Below are positions 33,723-35,594 of a DNA stretch of 35,594 bases, piece after piece; within the stretch, counting starts at the first letter, position 1; every line of letters begins with the position of its first letter. A program made the translations under genes and the position numbers. Under the pieces are notes generated by a model. The model was not told the DNA's origin. It did not search any database and was given only the letters and a program-made list of their open reading frames with translations. Origin of the DNA: a candidate division Zixibacteria bacterium 4484_95 (GTDB taxonomy: Bacteria > Zixibacteria > MSB-5A5 > UBA10806 > 4484-95); contig NATP01000003.1 of assembly GCA_002085375.1 (NCBI GenBank), positions 1 through 35,594 on the forward strand. The letters are read 5' to 3'.

Positions 33723-35483
33723 ATGGTTCTTAATCAGAAAATCAACAAAAGCTTAAACAGGTTCTTCGAAAAGACCCGCTACTCGGAGAGCATGTTTATT
33801 ATCATCTTATCGATAGTGGTGGGGCTTACTACCGGTTTAGGGGCGGTTGCTTTTCGCTGGCTAATTCTTACCTGCCGTGATTTCTTTTTTGGTTCTATTC
33901 CCTTCGCTTCATCAATTTCTGGTTTTCAAAGAGATTGGTTTATTCCGTTTATACCAATGATCGGTGGGCTATTGGTTGGACCGATAGTCTTTAAATATGC
34001 CCGTGAGGCAAGAGGACACGGTGTACCGGAGGTGATGTCATCGGTAGCTCTCAAGGGTGGTATAATCAGGCCGCGGGTATCAATAGCCAAATCAATTGCC
34101 AGTGCTATCTGTATCGGCTCTGGCGGTTCGGCTGGCAGGGAAGGTCCAATAGTCCAGATCGGTTCAGCTATCGGTTCAACATTTGGCCAAATGTTCCGTC
34201 TTTCAAGCAACCGAATCAAGGTGCTTGTAGGATGCGGTGCTGCTGCGGGTATATCAGCAGTTTTTAACGCTCCGATAGCCGGTGTATTATTTGCTCTTGA
34301 GATAATCCTTGGTGATTTCACAATAAAGACTTTCTCACCGGTTATAATCTCCTCCGTGCTGGCATCGGTTGTATCGAGATTTTTTCTCGGTAACTCGCCA
34401 GCGTTCGATGTTCCCGGTTATTCACTTGTCTCTGCCTGGGAGATGCCCATGTATGCTATTTTAGGGGCATTTGCAGGTATCGTTGCTGCGTTCTTTATCA
34501 GGTCCCTTTATTTCACAGAGGATCTTTTCGAGAAATGGAAAATTCCCGATATCATCAAACCTGGAATAGGTGGATTGATATTGGGGCTTACCGGACTTCT
34601 TACTCCTCAAATCTTTTCTGATGGTTATGAGGCCATTTCTACCGCTTTGCATGGTAATATGATCTGGTTGATAATGATTACGTTGGTATTCATGAAGATA
34701 TTAGCCACCTCGCTGACACTTGGCTCGGGCAACTCTGGTGGCATTTTTGCCCCATCGCTTTTTATGGGAGCCATGGCCGGTGGATTCTTTGGCACCATCA
34801 TAAATTACCTTTTCCCTGGTGTGACAGCTCCACCAGCTGCTTATGCATTGGTGGGGATGGGTGCAGTTGTAGCAGGTACAACCCATGCAACCATTACTTC
34901 AATCCTAATAGTATTTGAAATGACCGGCGATTACCGAATAATGTTGCCGATGATGATAGCCACTGTTTTTGCCACACTAGTCTCGCACCGCCTGTCAAAA
35001 TATTCAATATATACACTGAAACTTGCTCGTCAGGGAATTAAGATCAAGGCCGGTAAGGATATCGATCTCTTGTCGGAGATAAAAGTTTCAGAGGTTATGG
35101 AAAAAGATTTCAGGACCATCCCTCCTCACCTTACATTCTCAGGTATAATGCGCATGATGGAGGATTCAAAAGACACAACTTTCCCGGTTGTAGAAAAAGA
35201 CAGGCTTTATGGTATGCTTTCATTTCAGGATCTGCGCACCATACTTACCAAGCCAGTGTTGCCAGCATTGATAATCGCATCGGATATCGCAACCAGAAAC
35301 GTTCTTACCGTCACAAAAGACGAAAATTTAAACCAAGCCCTGCAAAAGTTTGGCCACAAGGACCTGGATATGATGCCGGTGGTAGAAAAAAGTGACCCCA
35401 GTAAAATAATCGGTATCCTTCGGCGAAGCGATTTAATGAGCTTCTACAATATGCGTCTAATGGAGAAGATGGCCAAGAGCTAA
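33723..35483 (+). CDS. CLC-family chloride transporter/channel with C-terminal CBS pair
   Basis: 586 residues: a CLC membrane domain (about 1-420) and two CBS domains (about 447-505 and 515-575). CLC motifs: GHGVPEV (98-104, corresponding to GSGIPE), GSGGSAGREGP (132-142) with the gating Glu140, and GSGNSGGIFAPS. The internal proton glutamate expected after FALE appears to be Ile (FALEII), which would weaken H+ coupling (inference). The CBS pair suggests adenine nucleotide control. The start at 33723 lacks a ribosome site; an alternative ATG at 33792 follows a GGAG and would remove 23 residues. Confidence 0.92.
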   Translation: MVLNQKINKSLNRFFEKTRYSESMFIIILSIVVGLTTGLGAVAFRWLILTCRDFFFGSIPFASSISGFQRDWFIPFIPMIGGLLVGPIVFKYAREARGHGVPEVMSSVALKGGIIRPRVSIAKSIASAICIGSGGSAGREGPIVQIGSAIGSTFGQMFRLSSNRIKVLVGCGAAAGISAVFNAPIAGVLFALEIILGDFTIKTFSPVIISSVLASVVSRFFLGNSPAFDVPGYSLVSAWEMPMYAILGAFAGIVAAFFIRSLYFTEDLFEKWKIPDIIKPGIGGLILGLTGLLTPQIFSDGYEAISTALHGNMIWLIMITLVFMKILATSLTLGSGNSGGIFAPSLFMGAMAGGFFGTIINYLFPGVTAPPAAYALVGMGAVVAGTTHATITSILIVFEMTGDYRIMLPMMIATVFATLVSHRLSKYSIYTLKLARQGIKIKAGKDIDLLSEIKVSEVMEKDFRTIPPHLTFSGIMRMMEDSKDTTFPVVEKDRLYGMLSFQDLRTILTKPVLPALIIASDIATRNVLTVTKDENLNQALQKFGHKDLDMMPVVEKSDPSKIIGILRRSDLMSFYNMRLMEKMAKS

Positions 35484-35594
35484 CAATCAAAACCCCCGGC
35501 TAAAAACCCTTTATTAACCAAAATTAGATAACATTTACAAAACCATAACAGAGACAGCCCCTATCTTCACTCCTGTATATTGGCTAAAAATACA

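Overview
This 35.6 kb window has moderate to low GC and short intergenic gaps, and reads as a bacterial chromosome segment. Most genes are housekeeping or metabolic. The best lineage clue is a secreted protein at 26726-28132 whose last ~75 residues form a Bacteroidetes/Chlorobi-type (FCB) C-terminal sorting domain with an NPFN motif. With a bacterial serpin, a diverged YchF-like GTPase and an unusual long transketolase, this suggests an uncultured FCB-superphylum lineage (Zixibacteria-like is my guess, an inference). I see no rRNA, tRNA, CRISPR array, transposase or phage structural gene.

Layout. 184-1669: cysteine synthesis (cysK-cysE). 1796-3624, minus: nadC-birA, overlapping by 4 bp. 3731-5788: histidine kinase with an N-terminal Cys cluster plus a single-domain response regulator. 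6223-8815: a CBS-pair protein, a 32-residue Cys/His protein with a strong terminator, a collapsed cytidylate-kinase-like remnant and a secreted serpin. 9126-15674, minus: AGCS symporter, a DUF6544-like membrane protein, a zinc-ribbon methyltransferase, a CMD/AhpD-like protein and an S9 peptidase. 15894-19651, plus: YchF-like GTPase and an atypical transketolase.

19678-25242, minus, is the most interesting block: uvrA, then a TcmP-like protein (tcmP2) with a four-Cys N-terminal extension, then a canonical TcmP (tcmP1), then its usual DUF5131 (Gp37/Gp68, three-Cys) partner. The uvrA promoter is near-consensus and a TGTTCA-N9-TGAACA inverted repeat sits over its -10, so uvrA and perhaps the downstream genes may be damage-regulated by an SOS-like repressor. 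TcmP/DUF5131 function is not established, and the linkage to uvrA suggests nucleic acid repair or modification (inference).

25388-28132 holds a decayed M23 peptidase remnant and two exported proteins. 28264-32554 carries an SSS symporter, a short DprA-like protein, a YigZ/IMPACT protein and a PfkB sugar kinase. 32609-33268, minus, encodes a signal peptidase I-fold protein whose catalytic Ser and Lys are Asp and Gly, so it is probably a pseudoenzyme. 33723-35483 is a CLC chloride transporter/channel with a CBS pair.

Start codons were moved from the longest open frame where a ribosome binding site or signal peptide favoured an internal start (tcmP2, CMD protein, sorting-domain protein, YigZ). 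Several genes (cysE, the YchF-like gene, uvrA, dprA, clc) show no clear Shine-Dalgarno, while others have strong ones.
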